From NCBI GenBank assembly GCA_020809705.1, contig CP085828.1:1178001-1242000 (forward strand): a stretch of 64,000 nucleotides of DNA. The letters are read 5' to 3'. Below, piece after piece: positions 21,063 to 33,724 of the stretch. The notes under the pieces are model-generated. The model did not search any database. It was not told the DNA's origin and saw only the letters and a program-made list of their open reading frames with translations. This DNA comes from Calonectria ilicicola (lineage: Eukaryota > Ascomycota > Sordariomycetes > Hypocreales > Nectriaceae). The position numbers and the translations under genes are program-made. Numbering within the stretch: position 1 is the first letter of the stretch; each line of letters begins with the position of its first letter.

Positions 21063-22175
21063 ATGGCGGCCCCAACAACACTACCGGCGCTGCTGACGTC
21101 GCTGACGCAGTCGCTTTCCTCCGCCCTTGAGGTTACCCCCAAGATCGCCACCATTGAACACCAGAAGGATGGCATTTCCCTTCTCGACGTTAAGAACGAG
21201 CTGTTGCTCTCTTACCTACAAAACCTTGTCTTTTTGATCCTTCTGAAGCTCAGAAACTCGAAGACGGACTCCGAAAACGCAGAAGATGGATCCAGGCTCG
21301 ACCAGTCAGTCCGATCGAAGCTCATCGAGCTGCGTCTCTATCTCGAGAGGGGCGCACGACCTCTTGAAGAGAAGTTGCGATTTTCTATCGACCGGTTCCT
21401 CCGAACTGCAGACGATGCCGAGCGCGAGAGAATTGCCAAAGAGCAGGCCTCTAAAGAAGAGGATTCGGATTCAGGCTCTGGTTCTGATGAAGAAGACAAC
21501 TCTGAGGAGGAGAGCGACGAGGACGAAGTCTCACACCCATCTGGCAAACGTTCTGCCGCCCCCAACTTCAGCACTCTGATCGACGACGTCACCGCAAAGC
21601 CTGCAAAGGGCGAAGCTGGAGCCTCAGGTGTCTACCGCCCACCGAAGCGCGACCGCCAGGTCATGGACGCTGGCGGGCGCCGCGAGAAGCGAGATCGCCG
21701 ACCCAACAAGTCACACACCATGGACGAATTCGTCCAGTCAGAACTTTCAGCAGCACCCATGGCGGAACCCAGTATTGGTACAACTATTGTCCAGGGTGGC
21801 CGCAAGGTGAAGACGGCGGCCGACCGCAAGGAGGAAGACGAACGCCGCGAGTACGAAGAAATGAACTTCACCCGTCTCCCCAAGGAGAGCAAGAAGGATC
21901 GTGCCCAGAAGGCCAAGCAAGCTGGTCGCGGCCGCATGATGTTTGGCGGCGAGGAGTGGCACAACCTGGGCGAGGGCGTCGACCGCATCGACCGCTTGAC
22001 CAAGAAGAAGGGACCCCAGAGCGGCGTGCGGGCCATGCTCGAGAAGAGCCGAAAGCGCGGACTCGACACAACGGATGGTCCCAGGGGAAGCGGCAGAGTC
22101 GAGATTGGAGACAGATTCCAGAAGAGGCTCAAGGTCTTGGAAGGAGGACGACGAGACCGTGGCAAGAACAGATGA
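21063..22175 (+). CDS. LCP5: U3 snoRNP component Lcp5 / neuroguidin
   Basis: A 370-residue Sas10/Utp3/C1D-family protein, the fungal Lcp5/neuroguidin orthologue. It acts in the nucleolus in the small-subunit processome for 18S rRNA maturation. The N-terminal Sas10/C1D helical domain covers about residues 5-120 (LPALLTSLTQSL, then GISLLDVKNELLLSYLQNLVFLILLKL). An acidic Ser/Glu/Asp stretch lies at about 135-160 and a basic middle (VYRPPKRDRQ) follows. The C-terminal signature MMFGGEEWHNLGEGVDRIDRLTKKK is characteristic of this family. It is intronless and starts at the ATG in context aagATGG. Confidence 0.93.
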   Translation: MAAPTTLPALLTSLTQSLSSALEVTPKIATIEHQKDGISLLDVKNELLLSYLQNLVFLILLKLRNSKTDSENAEDGSRLDQSVRSKLIELRLYLERGARPLEEKLRFSIDRFLRTADDAERERIAKEQASKEEDSDSGSGSDEEDNSEEESDEDEVSHPSGKRSAAPNFSTLIDDVTAKPAKGEAGASGVYRPPKRDRQVMDAGGRREKRDRRPNKSHTMDEFVQSELSAAPMAEPSIGTTIVQGGRKVKTAADRKEEDERREYEEMNFTRLPKESKKDRAQKAKQAGRGRMMFGGEEWHNLGEGVDRIDRLTKKKGPQSGVRAMLEKSRKRGLDTTDGPRGSGRVEIGDRFQKRLKVLEGGRRDRGKNR

Positions 22176-23301
22176 GCGGCTCAGTGAAAATAGATTGGAT
22201 TTATGGGCAACCCAGCAAATGGCCTTGTTTTTTTTTTCTTTTTTGGTTGTTACGCATTTGCGCTATAAAACGGCGTCAATGGTGTGGTGATGATTGAGTT
22301 TCTAACTCGATTGCGAAGTAAGGTAACTTCCAGGCTCTGATTTACATGTATAAATCATACCCTGAAAAATGTAAAATGGAGTACATAGGTCTCAAAAATA
22401 TGGGAGCATCTTGAACCAATATATGAAGTAATGTGCATATGTGAATATATTTCTCGCTCTACCATTGCAAACATGTTAAATTGGTACAATGGTATTAAGT
22501 TCTTTGAGAATAGCCGCATAAACATCAGAGAGTTTTGAAGAGCCATGTTCCATTGGAGATTATGTATGGCATTGAGCAAGAGGAGATTTGTCTGGTGATT
22601 AGGTTCTATGAACGCCGATATAATCACTATTTCTCGTTTGATGCCGCAATGCATTTTATTGTGAGAAAAGTGGAAGTTTATGGGCATCAAGATCGATGAG
22701 AGCCAACAGCCCAACTGGATATGTCTGATACTTTTATTGTACCGTTGCCTAGTCGGGCAGGGATCATGTTCATAACATCTTTGTGGAGATTTTCGAAGCG
22801 TCAAAAAGTTAATGAAAGCCTGGCAGCACCTCGATCTTAGAAAACTGCTAATAATGAGAATCGACAATAGAAGATGTCAAATAAATACAATAGTTGGTGC
22901 CATTGATGGTTTGGTATAAAGCAGCTTGGTGGGGGACGATGCGATAAGATAAACCAGCCAGGCACTAAACCTTATTAGGCCTCATGAGAATGGGCGATTG
23001 GGAAATTTCTCCAGTGAGCCCCTCCTCAGTCATACTTTCAAGTTAACAACCACAGCATCATTGCCCATTGTGCTAGTCGCCTAGGCGCAGGAACAGTTCA
23101 GAGCGGGGTTTCCTGACCGAAGGTTCATTTGAAATATTTACACCGCCCTCGCCTTACCTAGCACAGACGCAGCATCCTTGGTCGCAAGCTGTATCCCCCG
23201 CCTGCCATCACAAGCTTGGAAGTGGGAAGCGTCTTGGCCGAGCCTTGAAGCTTGCACAGAGAAGAGGCGACATATAAATAATTACCAAAATATTGGCTAC
23301 C
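22176..23301. other. Intergenic region LCP5 / RPC5
   Basis: 1126 bp holding the LCP5 3' end and the RPC5 promoter. A minus ORF at 22355-22867 (170 codons) has Ile/Leu/His-rich, low-likelihood composition and no domain, so I do not call it. Confidence 0.5.
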
Positions 23302-24519
23302 ATGGATCCTCTCGACCAACACGCCCCCGCGGCCCCAATGGACCTTGACGCAGACATTGATCCCAACCTGAAGCCCACGACTGACGAGGAGGACGACCCA
23401 GTCATCTCGACCTACCAGGTCTTCCTCAACCCTTCCCTTCCTCTCGGCCGCCGTCTACTAGTTCTTCAGCACCCAAATCGCACCGATGATGCCCCGCGAC
23501 CACCACCAACCGAGATGCGCATCAAGGCCAACTCTGGCATGGTGGAGGTAGACGTACCTCTCGACCACAGCGTTGCCTACGACCGCGAGAAAGGTCTCAA
23601 GTGGGGACGCACCTTGCACGCCTCCATGGCAGCCAAGAGCGGCGGTAGCCATGGTCTGGCTGGTGGATTTGGATTTGGCACTGTGCAGCGAGGTCCCGGC
23701 CGGAAAAAGGTCGAAGAGGAGGAAGAGGAGCTGGACTGGGGTGAGGCAGTGAGGCAGGACAAGGTTCTTCGCACCCAGACACTTGGTGGCCAATACCCCG
23801 AGTACCGAGAAGTCCAGCACATGGTTGGAGTTTTCCAGGGCAGTAAGTTTTGATTTTGTCCGTTCGCCATTCTAACATGAGACTAACACGCACACCCTCC
23901 AGAGGATCTCCATCTTACTCCCGTTTCCGATCTCGTCCATCTTCGTCCGCAGTTACATCATATCGACGCCAGTGTCCAGCTCGAGCGCCAAGCTGCCGCG
24001 TCGGCCTCCAAGGAAGCTGGCCCCGCTCCCAGTACCGGTCCTGCTCGTGCAATTCACATGACCGTTAAGGCGACTGGCGACGGCGATGGAGTCACCACCG
24101 AGACCATGGCTGATCGTCTTCGCGCCGTCCAAACCGAACACTGGCGAACTATGCGCTACACCGACGAGAACGAGGAAGCTGCATGGGAGGTTTACAACGA
24201 GAGCTTGTTCCTTCGTCCCACGCAAGAAGAGGGCCAGAATGAAAAGGAGGCCGAGACTGAGAACCCGCTGGAGGATGGCGTTGCCCACTTTGGTGTTCGT
24301 TGGACCGAGAAGCAGTTGCTTGAGGCTGTGAGCGGCATCAAGAGACCCGACCCCGAACCCGAAGTCAAGGAGGAGCCCCAACCCATCCAGCCCGCTCCCG
24401 TACAGCCCGCTCAACCTGAACCAGCGGCAGAAGAGGCAAGCAGGACAAGACTTCGGCCCCGAGGCGGGGCCGCAGCCGGCGTTGCTCGAAGAGGAGGCCG
24501 TCGAGGGGCAAGTTCCTAA
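23302..24519 (+). CDS. RPC37: RNA polymerase III subunit RPC5 (Rpc37)
   Basis: A 385-residue protein from exons 23302-23842 and 23903-24519 (60-nt intron, GTAAGT...CAG, joining G-K-D-L-H-L-T). The N-terminal DDPVISTYQVFLNPSLPLGRRLLVLQHP is the signature of the RPC5/Sin family. This subunit pairs with Rpc53 in the TFIIF-like subcomplex of Pol III and serves initiation, termination and reinitiation at tRNA and 5S genes. Further family segments are KANSGMVEVDVPLD, YDREKGLKWGRTL and HLTPVSDLVHLRPQLHHID. The C-terminus is Pro/Glu-rich and ends in a Gly/Arg-rich tail (RGGAAAGVARRGGRRG). I chose ATG 23302 (accATGG); the three codons before it start with TTG. Confidence 0.92.
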
Positions 24520-25522
24520 CACTAATGATGGATCTGAGTCAAGGGTGCCCCTATTCATCTAAAGACAATATATACTTATATAGAAATGGAGGGAAGGAAT
24601 GGTTCTGTTCATGACTTATCAAAATGGGATTGCATGGCTCGGCGTACATGGGGAAAAGTAGATCAAGTGAAAGAGGAGGCATGTGCGAAATAGCACGATA
24701 TCAATGTCAATGTCAATATCAAATGAAAAAAAAAGGAATAAGAAAGAGTACGAGTCAAATTGGTGTCACAATATTTCCAGTACCCTGGGAACTGACCGAC
24801 TCATTATTCTGCTGTTGTTACTTGACGGCATTTCTTGGGAGAGCTTGAGCGTGTGACGCAAAATTTGAGTCTGCATTGGCGCTGTACATGAACTCAGGAC
24901 ACCCAACGAAGTGATTCGAATGGGATAATACATCCCAAGCAAGAGTCGGAGGTTGCCTCCGGGAGTGGTATGAGTGGTAGTAAACGACGGGAAGACTGCC
25001 TAGCAGGCTGACTACATATAGACTACCCCCTTGTTGGTAGCTTTCTAGCGATGCTGCTTCATAATTGATGTTCGATTTAGACTTGGGATTCAAGAGGTCA
25101 TGTTCATGGTAAAGCGTAAATCTTTGAAACTACAATACATGCTTTTTTTTATATTAATAAACATATCTAAACATATTGCATCAAACACAATTTTATTACT
25201 AGTCCAATGCTAGTAATGCTCATTCCCGCCTGAGGGGGTAGCAAAGCTGCCTACCGCGCGCCCAATATCGACCGACAGGTTCTGTGATGCCGGTACAAAA
25301 AATGCATGAAGCACTCGACAAACGTCGCCTTTGGAATATAGTACACCCGGCATGACGAGGCATGATGTCCCATGGTATCCTCTGCCCACAAAAGCCACTT
25401 TCTCCATGTGCACCAAAAACGCTTCAATTGTTGACCCCAAGTGCCCAAACATGCCAGCCCAAATAGCCCAGGAACCCCATTTCCTTCCCAAAGGTAGCAT
25501 TAAACATGTCAACAAGTCTCGT
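24520..25522. other. Convergent 3' region RPC5 / PAT1
   Basis: 1003 bp between convergent stop codons. No gene supported. Includes an A/T-rich stretch near 25140-25200. Confidence 0.5.
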
Positions 25523-27984
25523 CTACTGAAGTAGTTCGACATCCAAGCCGATAGAGCGCATAAAGAGGTTGACGCTGCCCAGGCGCTCAGCCGCCATAGT
25601 AGGGGGAAGTGTCTTGGAGAGTGAGACAGTGTCAAGGACACGGTCCTTGACAGCGAGGACCAGCCGAGTTTGCTGGTCATGAGTTGCACTAACGCCCATG
25701 GCAGCAAGGAGCTGCCAGACGTAGACATCCTCTCCAGTGTTGACGCTGCCAGGGAAAATGTAGGGCAGCGACGGCTCAAGCCTAGCAAATAGAATTTCAA
25801 AAGTGTTATCCCTGAGGAAAATGTTAGCATAACGAGCAAGAACATTATTGGATCTAAGTGAACATACCACTTCTCCCATTGTTCAGGAGTACCAGCGCCA
25901 GTCTGCTTCAAGAGCACAGCGCGGCTAAGAATGAGAGTCAACATGGAAACACCGATTCTTGCTCTAGCAATAAGGTCGACATTGAGCTTGGTAGCAATGA
26001 GGTTGAGAACACCGTCAACAATATCCAATCCAGTGTCATTGAAGTACTGCATTAGTGATGGCATCACGGTAGAGATGAAGAGTTCAATCTTCTCCCGCAT
26101 CCTGGCGTTGAGAGTTGTCGTCTCACCAGGAGTAATAGCAGCTCCTTGGACGACATCGAGCTGGTCGAGGTGGTAGATGATCATAGTCAAGATGGTGGTG
26201 CGCTGCTCAAAGGAAAGATGGGGGAAGATTCGGGGAATGGCCCTCTCGCCCTTGGCACAAGACAGGAAGGCGATAAAGGGATGAGGGACAGTAGCACCAA
26301 TAGGCTCATGGACCTTGAGCTCATGCCAGAGCCTGGCGTTGTATGTCTCGAGAATGGTAGCCCACTCCTTGTGCTTGTTTTGCAGCTCTTCATCGGCCGG
26401 GTTGGTGATGGGAGGAGGGAGGAGACGAACGTGGTCTTCGATTCGCATCAGAGTTTGGTAGACCTTTTCAACATTGCGGAGAATTGTCTTGCGATCCAGA
26501 CCGCCCTTCTTCTCAGTGTTGGGTCGGGGTGTCTCGCTTTCGGTACGCTTTATGTTGAGGAGAGGCTTAGGTGTTTTGGCGTTACTGAAAGAAATCTTTC
26601 CCAAGCTGCCGGCAATGACAAGCTGAGGGTTCTTGGGCTTGTTCTTGGCAGCCTCTACAGCTCGCTGTACCTGCTGTTCCATGCGCTGGAAGTGGTTCTC
26701 CGCGGGACGACCGTGGCGTCGCATTCCACCTTGTCGGCTGCCAGTTTGGTAAAGATAAGTCTGAGCGAAGTTGCTAAGTGGCTGGCTGGGATTCTGGCGT
26801 TGACCGGCCCGGATGTGACTGTACACCTGATAGTAGAAATCCTCAGCAATCGATGCATCAGAGCCATCGACTGGGTTGCCAGTGGCAGCAACGAGCTGCT
26901 GAAGCTGGATTCGGGTAATAAAGTTCTTGTCCTGAGGCGTCATCAAGCCATTGTCCTTTGAGAGTAGCCAGATCTTGTGGTTTCGCTTAGCCCTCTTGGT
27001 CTCCTGGTCTAAAAAGGCGGCCTTCTCTTCTTCAGACATTTGCATCATCTGAGGATGTTGCTGCAACTGGGCCAGGCTGGCCATTGCTCCCTGGGAGCGC
27101 TTGGCCTGGTGACCAGAGGCTCCAACTCCAGCACCATCGCCAGAAAGACGGTTAGGGTTTTGAAGGATTTGAGTTGGCTGCACGTGTGCTTGTTGCTGCT
27201 GAGGAGGGGGGGCATGGATTCCTTGAACAGGGGGAGTTGATTTGGGCTGACCACTCTGGGGCCGTTGAAGAATCGTCACTGGGTGTCCGTGTCCCTGGGG
27301 TTGCGAGTACTGCTGCTGAGGAGTTGGGTATCCGCCAGACTGAGCATAGAGTTCGGCCATGGGAGGTTGAGGTGTTGGCTTCTTTGGCTGTGCGCGCATA
27401 GCGGCCTCAACCTCCTCCAGGCTCATCATCTTGCGGCTGACAGGGTGAATAATCTGAGGAGCAGGGGATGGCTGAGCAGGCTGCAAGGGTTGCGCAGAAG
27501 GTGTGGGCTGCTTCGGTGCCATACCCCAGATGCTCCTGTCGACGTTCAGATCAGGCATCGGCTCAGGGTCCCTGTACTTCTCATAACCAGTTCGAACAGG
27601 TCGCTGTGCAGGCTGGTTTGAATAGTACGATTGCATGTTGGAAACAGCAGCCTGAGCAGGAGCGGCGGGTTTTGCGGTAGGTAGTTGGCGATGGTATCGA
27701 AGGTGCTCCTCCTCAATGGCATTGGCAACCTTGGCTGTCTGACCAAAGAAGTCAAAGTCCTTGCCAGGGTTGGCTCCAGAGGTGGTTCCACCAAATGTGT
27801 CGTCGTTGAAGGCATCATCGGTTTCATCGAGCTGATCGCCAAGACCGTCATAGGTATCCTCGAATTCGAGGGCATCATCGTCACCATCCCTGCCCGAAAG
27901 ACCAGCAAAGGGATCGTGAGTCTGAGAGAAGCCAGGGGCCGCCGTGTTATGGCGGCCCGAAGTATCGAAGCCGAAAAACGACAT
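25523..27984 (-). CDS. PAT1: mRNA decay factor Pat1
   Basis: An 801-residue Pat1/PATL orthologue, which activates decapping and links Dcp1-Dcp2, Lsm1-7 and Dhh1 in P-bodies. Exons are minus 27984-25868 and 25811-25523; the 56-nt GTATGT...CAG intron restores the frame inside EQWEKW-DNTFEIL. The first exon also stays open for a long way beyond the splice site in a non-homologous frame, which could mislead automated calling. The N-terminus is MSFFGFDTSG followed by an acidic FDDTYDGLGDQLDETDDAF stretch, then a Pro/Gln-rich middle. KSTLLKIE-type family segments (GGLDRKTILRNVEKVYQTLMRIED) precede the helical C-terminal domain, which ends ERLGSVNLFMRSIGLDVELLQ. Confidence 0.93.
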
Positions 27985-30900
27985 GCTGTCGAGGTTTCGA
28001 CCTGGGAGGATTGAGGTTTGAGTTGTACTAAGAGGATGGTTAGTTTAACAAGTCCTTGTTGGCGCTATACAAGTAAGCGAATGGTTAGGCTCTGAAACCC
28101 CGCTCGAAGACCAATGCCACGATGCCTCAATTGTCACTACGAGTAAGGAGGGTTTGTGAGACCTCGACTGGGCTGGAAATCTGATGAAACGGCAACTCAA
28201 GGGTCCGATTCAAAGCCCCGACAATATGAACATAATTTCTGGGGGAAGCGGCAAGGTGAATTGCCGCGTCCTAAGGCGGCGCGTGCGTTCTGAGTATCGC
28301 TGGCGTTACGCGCTCAGTTTCAGCTGAACTGTGAACCCTGACCAAATACATAAACTCCTTTTATATTGTACTTTGTAGGTAACCGCTTTTGTTCGCATCG
28401 TGGTGAATCGTGTCGTGGCATTTTCGTCGTTGCTGCCAGTTCCAGCCCAGACTCCATCACTATACTTGTATTCCATCTCCAAGTGCGTGTCCAGTCGCAA
28501 GGGTGCGGAGGTTCCAGAGCATCAAGAAACTAGAAAAAGGCTGGGACCCAAGCGAAGAAAACACTCACCACTAAGAGAAGGTAATGTTCGTAGGGTCGAC
28601 CAAAGCGCACAAATCGATCATGATGTCTTCCAAATAGAACTCAAGATGTCGGGGGGCAAAGCCAACCTTGCAAGAGATGCGGGGAGCTGGCCAGGGTGTG
28701 GTCAAGCGATTCGCGATGCTCGGGCAAGTCGCTCGGGGTGTCGATAAATCCAGAAAAGAGCAGATCGAAAGAGGCGCGCTGCAACAGGTGCTCAGGGAAG
28801 CTCTGTTCCAAACCTGACCGAGTGATGCGACGAGGAGCCAGCGAGGTTCAGTTCTCCAACTTGCCTCCCCACATGTTGGGAATTTCGAAATTCCGCTTCC
28901 GGAGCAAAATCGCCCAGTCAAAGAAATTCCTATCACGTGACCACGCGCGTGCAAGGATGGACTTAGGCCGTTGTTTGACGTTTGGTCACAACTCACCTCT
29001 CTGCTTGGCGCTCGTGTGTCAGAATGCCCCGTCGCCCCTCAGGGCTAAAGGGCTAGGTAAGATGTCTAATTCGCCCAATTCGACCATTGGGCATTATTAA
29101 CAAATGCACGAATATCACTTAATCAGACAAAAGGGTGGCACACTATTGGAAAGAATGAGACTTTGTGGGTTAGGATTCAAATTCAGAGACAGGCGGTGGA
29201 ACAGAGTGGCTCTTGATGCCTTATTTTGGAGCGGTCTCTCCAAACGGCCGGGCTCCATGGCCTGGGCGCCTCTTTGTTTGGTTGTAGCACAACAGCACGA
29301 CTTACACAACCCATTTATCCAATGAAGAGCAGGTGTGCATCAATTGGTACACAGGCGGCCCCAAGGAAAGATGGCGAGGGTAACGCGCGTGTTTCAAAGC
29401 TCGTCATTGACGAGGGTAGAAGTAGGCGGAAGCGGTCTACGAGATACATATGCTGGGTATATTGCAAGACGTAAGCTAAGGTGACGTGCAGAATAAGTGT
29501 TCATGCCCGTGATGGTGCTGAAATTGCGCTTACGGAGAGGCCGGAGCTACATCAATGTCGATGGATGGCCAATTAAGCGTTGGCCAGCGGAGGCTGGCTT
29601 GATATGGTGCCCTTGAACGAGTCCGCTCGTTCCCTGCCTATCTCAGACCGGGTACGCTGTTGTCTTTGTTTACATATTCACAGCCCCTATGAGTTGCACA
29701 TACGTGGAAAAAGCGTCGTAAGCACGGCGTAACAACCTGGGCACCTTGGAGCCGCAAATTCCGAAAACTAGCCTACAAGCGCAACTTATATGGAGTCCGC
29801 CCTCACAGCCCCTGTCGACTGATTGTACGCAAACGTTGAGGCGAGGAAACAACAGCGACGATGGCAATTAAGGGTCGTAAAAGTACAGTCGGAAGAAGAG
29901 GGCTAAAAAAAGCTCTGTCATGCAAGGTTCCTTTGGTAGGGGGAACGGATAATCTGGAAAGGGGCACAATACAGTGGAATACGAGACGACCCTCGGGAGC
30001 CAAGAGCCGTCCGTCTCAGGCGTCCCCGGCGCGAGGGACTGGAAACCAACAGGCATGGCAGCCCCGTAAACCCGTACGCAAAGCCCTGAAATTGCGTTCT
30101 AAACCCCTTCCAGAGCCAGGATCTCTGCAGAAACCTGGCGCAGTAGTGGGCCAATCATTCCATTAGCGCTGGGTGCTAGACGATCCGCTGGCCAGCCTTT
30201 GATAAGTGAGCGACAAGGTGGGAGGGCGACCATTGCGTCGCAATACGAAGCACAGTACAGCCTGGAAAGTTTTTTTTTCTTCTTTTCCGGAGCGGTTTTG
30301 CAGCGTTTGTAGCGTTTGCGCTCAGCGCTCAGGAGATCCCAAAGCGTCGTTTCCCCCTTTATCAGAGTTGGCGCTGGGAGGGACTGGCCGTAGATACACC
30401 GTCCCTCCCTTCCTGGTACACGCCGGGTACACGCACAGGATGTCTTAGATAGAAACATGCCACAGAAAGCTTGAGGATGAGATGCCAGATCTGTTGCAAC
30501 GAGAGGTGGCAGTGACGGCATTTTCGATATCTACCCCCTGACACAAGTACTAGCGGTTGACGGGTACTTGTTGGCGGCCGCAGGGCGTCGATTCCTGGGA
30601 CGCCCACCACTAAATCTGTGGCGGACGGGCCAGGCTGGCCAAGTAAGGTTTCCCACATCTCATGTACACTGGAGCGAGAAGTACCTGCGTCGCGACTCCC
30701 ACAGGCGCTTGCATTCTCGTCCTGTACCCCATGTCGACGATCACGGGCCTGGTAGCACTCCCAAAAATCTAGGCCTGGGTCCTGTCTTCTATCTTTGTTG
30801 TCCAACTCTGTTTCATTTTTTTCTTCATTCTTCTTTCCTTCTTCCCCCTGTTTACAGCTGCCCTCGTCGTGTGGCTTCCCATCGACGATTTCTCCTTCTG

Positions 30901-31115
30901 GCAGTGGCTTGTCTGTCAGTCAGACCATGGTCTCTTGTTAAAGACCAGCCTAGAACACGACACCAACGGCCTAGGAGCCGCCCGGCCCAAATCCTTGTGG
31001 CTACGTATTAACCAGCTAGTCCGCCCTGCAGCTGGCGACAAACATCACCACAACTGAGACTATTCAACCACTCTTTCTCACCTCGAGGGATTGCCTCGAG
31101 TAGTTTTTGCCCATC
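27985..31115. other. 3.1-kb divergent region PAT1 / KRE2
   Basis: Holds the PAT1 promoter (leftward) and the KRE2 promoter with a CT-rich stretch at about 30800-30860. I cannot support a gene here. Candidates considered are a 42-codon plus ORF (28677-28805) and a basic 101-codon plus ORF from ATG 29861; neither resembles a known family. No tRNA was recognised. Confidence 0.4.
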
Positions 31116-32647
31116 ATGGCTACCGGCAATGTGCGCTACGTGCGCTACATCGCCTTTGCGTTGTTCGTACGTCGATTTGCCTCCCAATTTGGCACGCCAC
31201 CTCCATTTGCTAACCACCAACTCGACAGACGCTCACCATCTTCTACTTCGTCTCCCATTCCAAGTACGAAACTGTCTCCATCCCCGGCAGCGGATCGCAG
31301 GGCGCTGGGAAGGTCAACCCATCCTTCCCCGGCGGCCCCGGCGATGTCCAGGTCCCAGGTGATTCCACCGGTGATAGCAAGGCACCTGCTTTCCCCCAGG
31401 AGCAGCGCCCCAAGGCTTCCGATGACGAGCAGCTCCTGAAGGACGAGACCCCCATCCAGAAGACGGTTCCCGACTCCAAGACTGTCCCCGATTCCAAGAC
31501 CGGCGATTACCCCATGGCCATGACCCCCAACGACCCCGGCTGGACCTTGGATAGCACTGCCCCAGGACCCCGAATGAACGCCACCTTTGTTACTCTTGCG
31601 CGAAACAGCGACGTTTGGGAGATTGCCGAGTCCATTCGTCAGGTCGAGGATCGATTCAACCGACGATACAACTACGACTGGGTCTTCCTCAATGACCAGC
31701 CCTTCGATGACACCTTCAAGAAGGTTACCAGCTCGCTTGTCTCTGGCAAGACTCACTACGGTCTGATCCCCGAAGAGCACTGGTCCTTCCCCGAATGGAT
31801 TGACCAGGACCGCGCCAAGAAGGTTCGTGAGGACATGAAGGCAAGGAAGATCATCTACGGTGATTCCATCAGCTACCGCCACATGTGCCGATTTGAATCT
31901 GGTTTCTTCTTCCGTCAGCCTCTGATGATGAACTACGAGTACTACTGGCGTGTTGAGCCCTCCATCAAGCTTTTCTGTGACATCCACTACGACCCTTTCC
32001 GTGTCATGCACGAGAACAACAAGAAGTACAGCTTCGTCCTCAGTCTGTACGAGTACATTGACACCATCCCCACCCTTTGGGACAGCACCAAGAAGTTCAT
32101 CAAGAACCACCCTGAGCACATCGAACAGGACAACTCTATGGGTTTCCTCAGTGACGATGGCGGTGACACCTACAACAAGTGCCATTTCGTAAGTGTTTTT
32201 AAATATGCGACGACAATTATCTCGACTAACCCCGTTACAGTGGTCCAACTTCGAGGTCGGTAGCCTTGAGTGGCTCCGCAGCAAGCCTTACATTGACTAC
32301 TTTGAGTCTCTTGATAAGGACGGTGGCTTCTTCTACGAACGATGGGGTGATGCACCTGTCCACTCAATTGCTGCAGGTCTTCTCCTCAAGAAGGAGCAGA
32401 TCCACTTCTTCAACGACATTGCCTACTACCACGTTCCCTTTACTCACTGCCCCACTGGTGAGCAGAAGCGCCTGGATCTGCGTTGCCACTGCGATCCCAA
32501 GGAGAACTTTGATTGGAAGGGCTACTCTTGTAAGCATCTTATGACATCCTGATACCATTGGCCAATTTCTAATAATATGCAGGCACCTCGCGATACTACG
32601 ACGTCAACAACATGGAGAAGCCCGCAGGCTATGAGGAGCAGACCTAG
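31116..32647 (+). CDS. KRE2: Alpha-1,2-mannosyltransferase, KRE2/MNT1 family (GT15)
   Basis: A 454-residue type II Golgi enzyme that adds alpha-1,2-mannose to O- and N-linked glycans from GDP-mannose. Exons are 31116-31166, 31229-32188, 32241-32529 and 32583-32647; all phases agree. A short cytosolic tail and signal anchor ([16 protein letters not shown]) are split by intron 1. A Pro/Asp/Lys-rich stem with a repeated VPDSKT follows to about residue 115. The GT15 catalytic domain carries [68 protein letters not shown] and [15 protein letters not shown]. The length fits the family. Which KRE2/KTR paralogue it matches cannot be told without alignment. Confidence 0.92.
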
Positions 32648-33058
32648 ATTTCTCTTAAATGAGTTTTCTAGCCTGATGTACGTTTAACATAAACTTGGTT
32701 GTAATGCATGGTAGATGATTTCCCTTTTATTTTGAACCACCTTTTGATCGGTATCATGAAGGCGGGGGATACGGCAAAGCTGTTTTAAGGTGGCCACTTA
32801 AGAAATCAAAAAGGCGTCTAGGTTTGAGACACTTTGGACAACTTTGATCATGTAGATGTATATGAATCAACCGGTTCTTTCTTTTTTTGGGATCTATGAC
32901 ACAAATGTTTTTGAGTTGTTCCAATGTGCTTCAATGTTGTACAGTATAGGTACATGGCGTATGGCCTGTAGTGTATCTCATGTTTATCGTTCCCCCTAAG
33001 TCATCCCCTAGCATGTAATTTCCCAAAAATCAGTCGGCCTCCGTTCTATAATATTCCT
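32648..33058. other. Convergent 3' region KRE2 / uS12m
   Basis: 411 bp between convergent stop codons; T-rich near 32880. No gene seen. Confidence 0.5.
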
Positions 33059-33724
33059 CTAACCAACGGTAGCCTTCTTGGGCTTCTTGGTGCCGTATTT
33101 ACTCCTGCTAGTGGTTCTGGTCGCAACACCACCCTAAATTTGACTATGTTAGCACGCAACTGCTAACATACTTTCCAATTGCACTAGCCAACTCCTTAAA
33201 AAGGAAGACAGAAAAAAAAAGAAAGGTACGAGCTAGGAAGACGGGTCGGAACATACAAGATCAAGAGCTCCTCGGACAAGATGGTATCGCACACCGGGAC
33301 AATCCTGGGCACGTCCGCCACGGACCAGGACGACACTGTGCTGCTGAATGTTGTGGCCCTCACCAGGAATGTAGGCAGTGACGACGGCGCCGGAAGAGAG
33401 CTTGACACGGGCAGTCTTTCGCTCGCCGGAGTTGGGCTTCTTGGGTCGCACGACACCAACTCGCAGGCACACGCCCTTGAGCGCAGGGCAGTGGGTGTTG
33501 GCCAGGGCGGGCGAAACGGCGTGGCGCGCGCGCTTGCCCTTTCGGATACCGCGCAACACCTGGTTCAAGGTTGCGGAGCGGGCGGGCGTGGTGCTGAAGG
33601 TGCGGAACGAGGGGAGGGCGGCAGCGGCGATTCGGGGCATCGAGGTCGTCGAGGCTGTTGCGGCGGCGAGAATTGGGCGCCGGGTCGCCGGGGAGAAGAA
33701 TTGGCGGAGGATGGAGCCGACCAT
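33059..33724 (-). CDS. MRPS12: Mitochondrial small-subunit ribosomal protein uS12m
   Basis: A 180-residue precursor of mitochondrial uS12, the protein of the ribosomal decoding site. Exons are minus 33724-33257 and 33133-33059. The 123-nt intron (GTATGT...TTTAG) joins RGALDL to [24 protein letters not shown], giving the standard uS12 end. The last 25-codon exon is too short for simple ORF calling. An Arg/Ser/Ala-rich presequence covers about 50-60 residues. The core signature [40 protein letters not shown] and [18 protein letters not shown] is intact. I chose ATG 33724 because the three codons upstream start with TTG. It shares a divergent promoter with an acyl-CoA dehydrogenase. Confidence 0.95.

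Noticed and set aside
22355..22867. 170-codon minus ORF between LCP5 and RPC5
   Set aside because: Composition is that of A/T-rich spacer, with no domain and no conserved motif; probably chance.
29861..30166. Basic 101-codon plus ORF starting at an ATG
   Set aside because: Lys/Arg/Pro-rich low-information sequence with no recognisable family; no evidence beyond being open.
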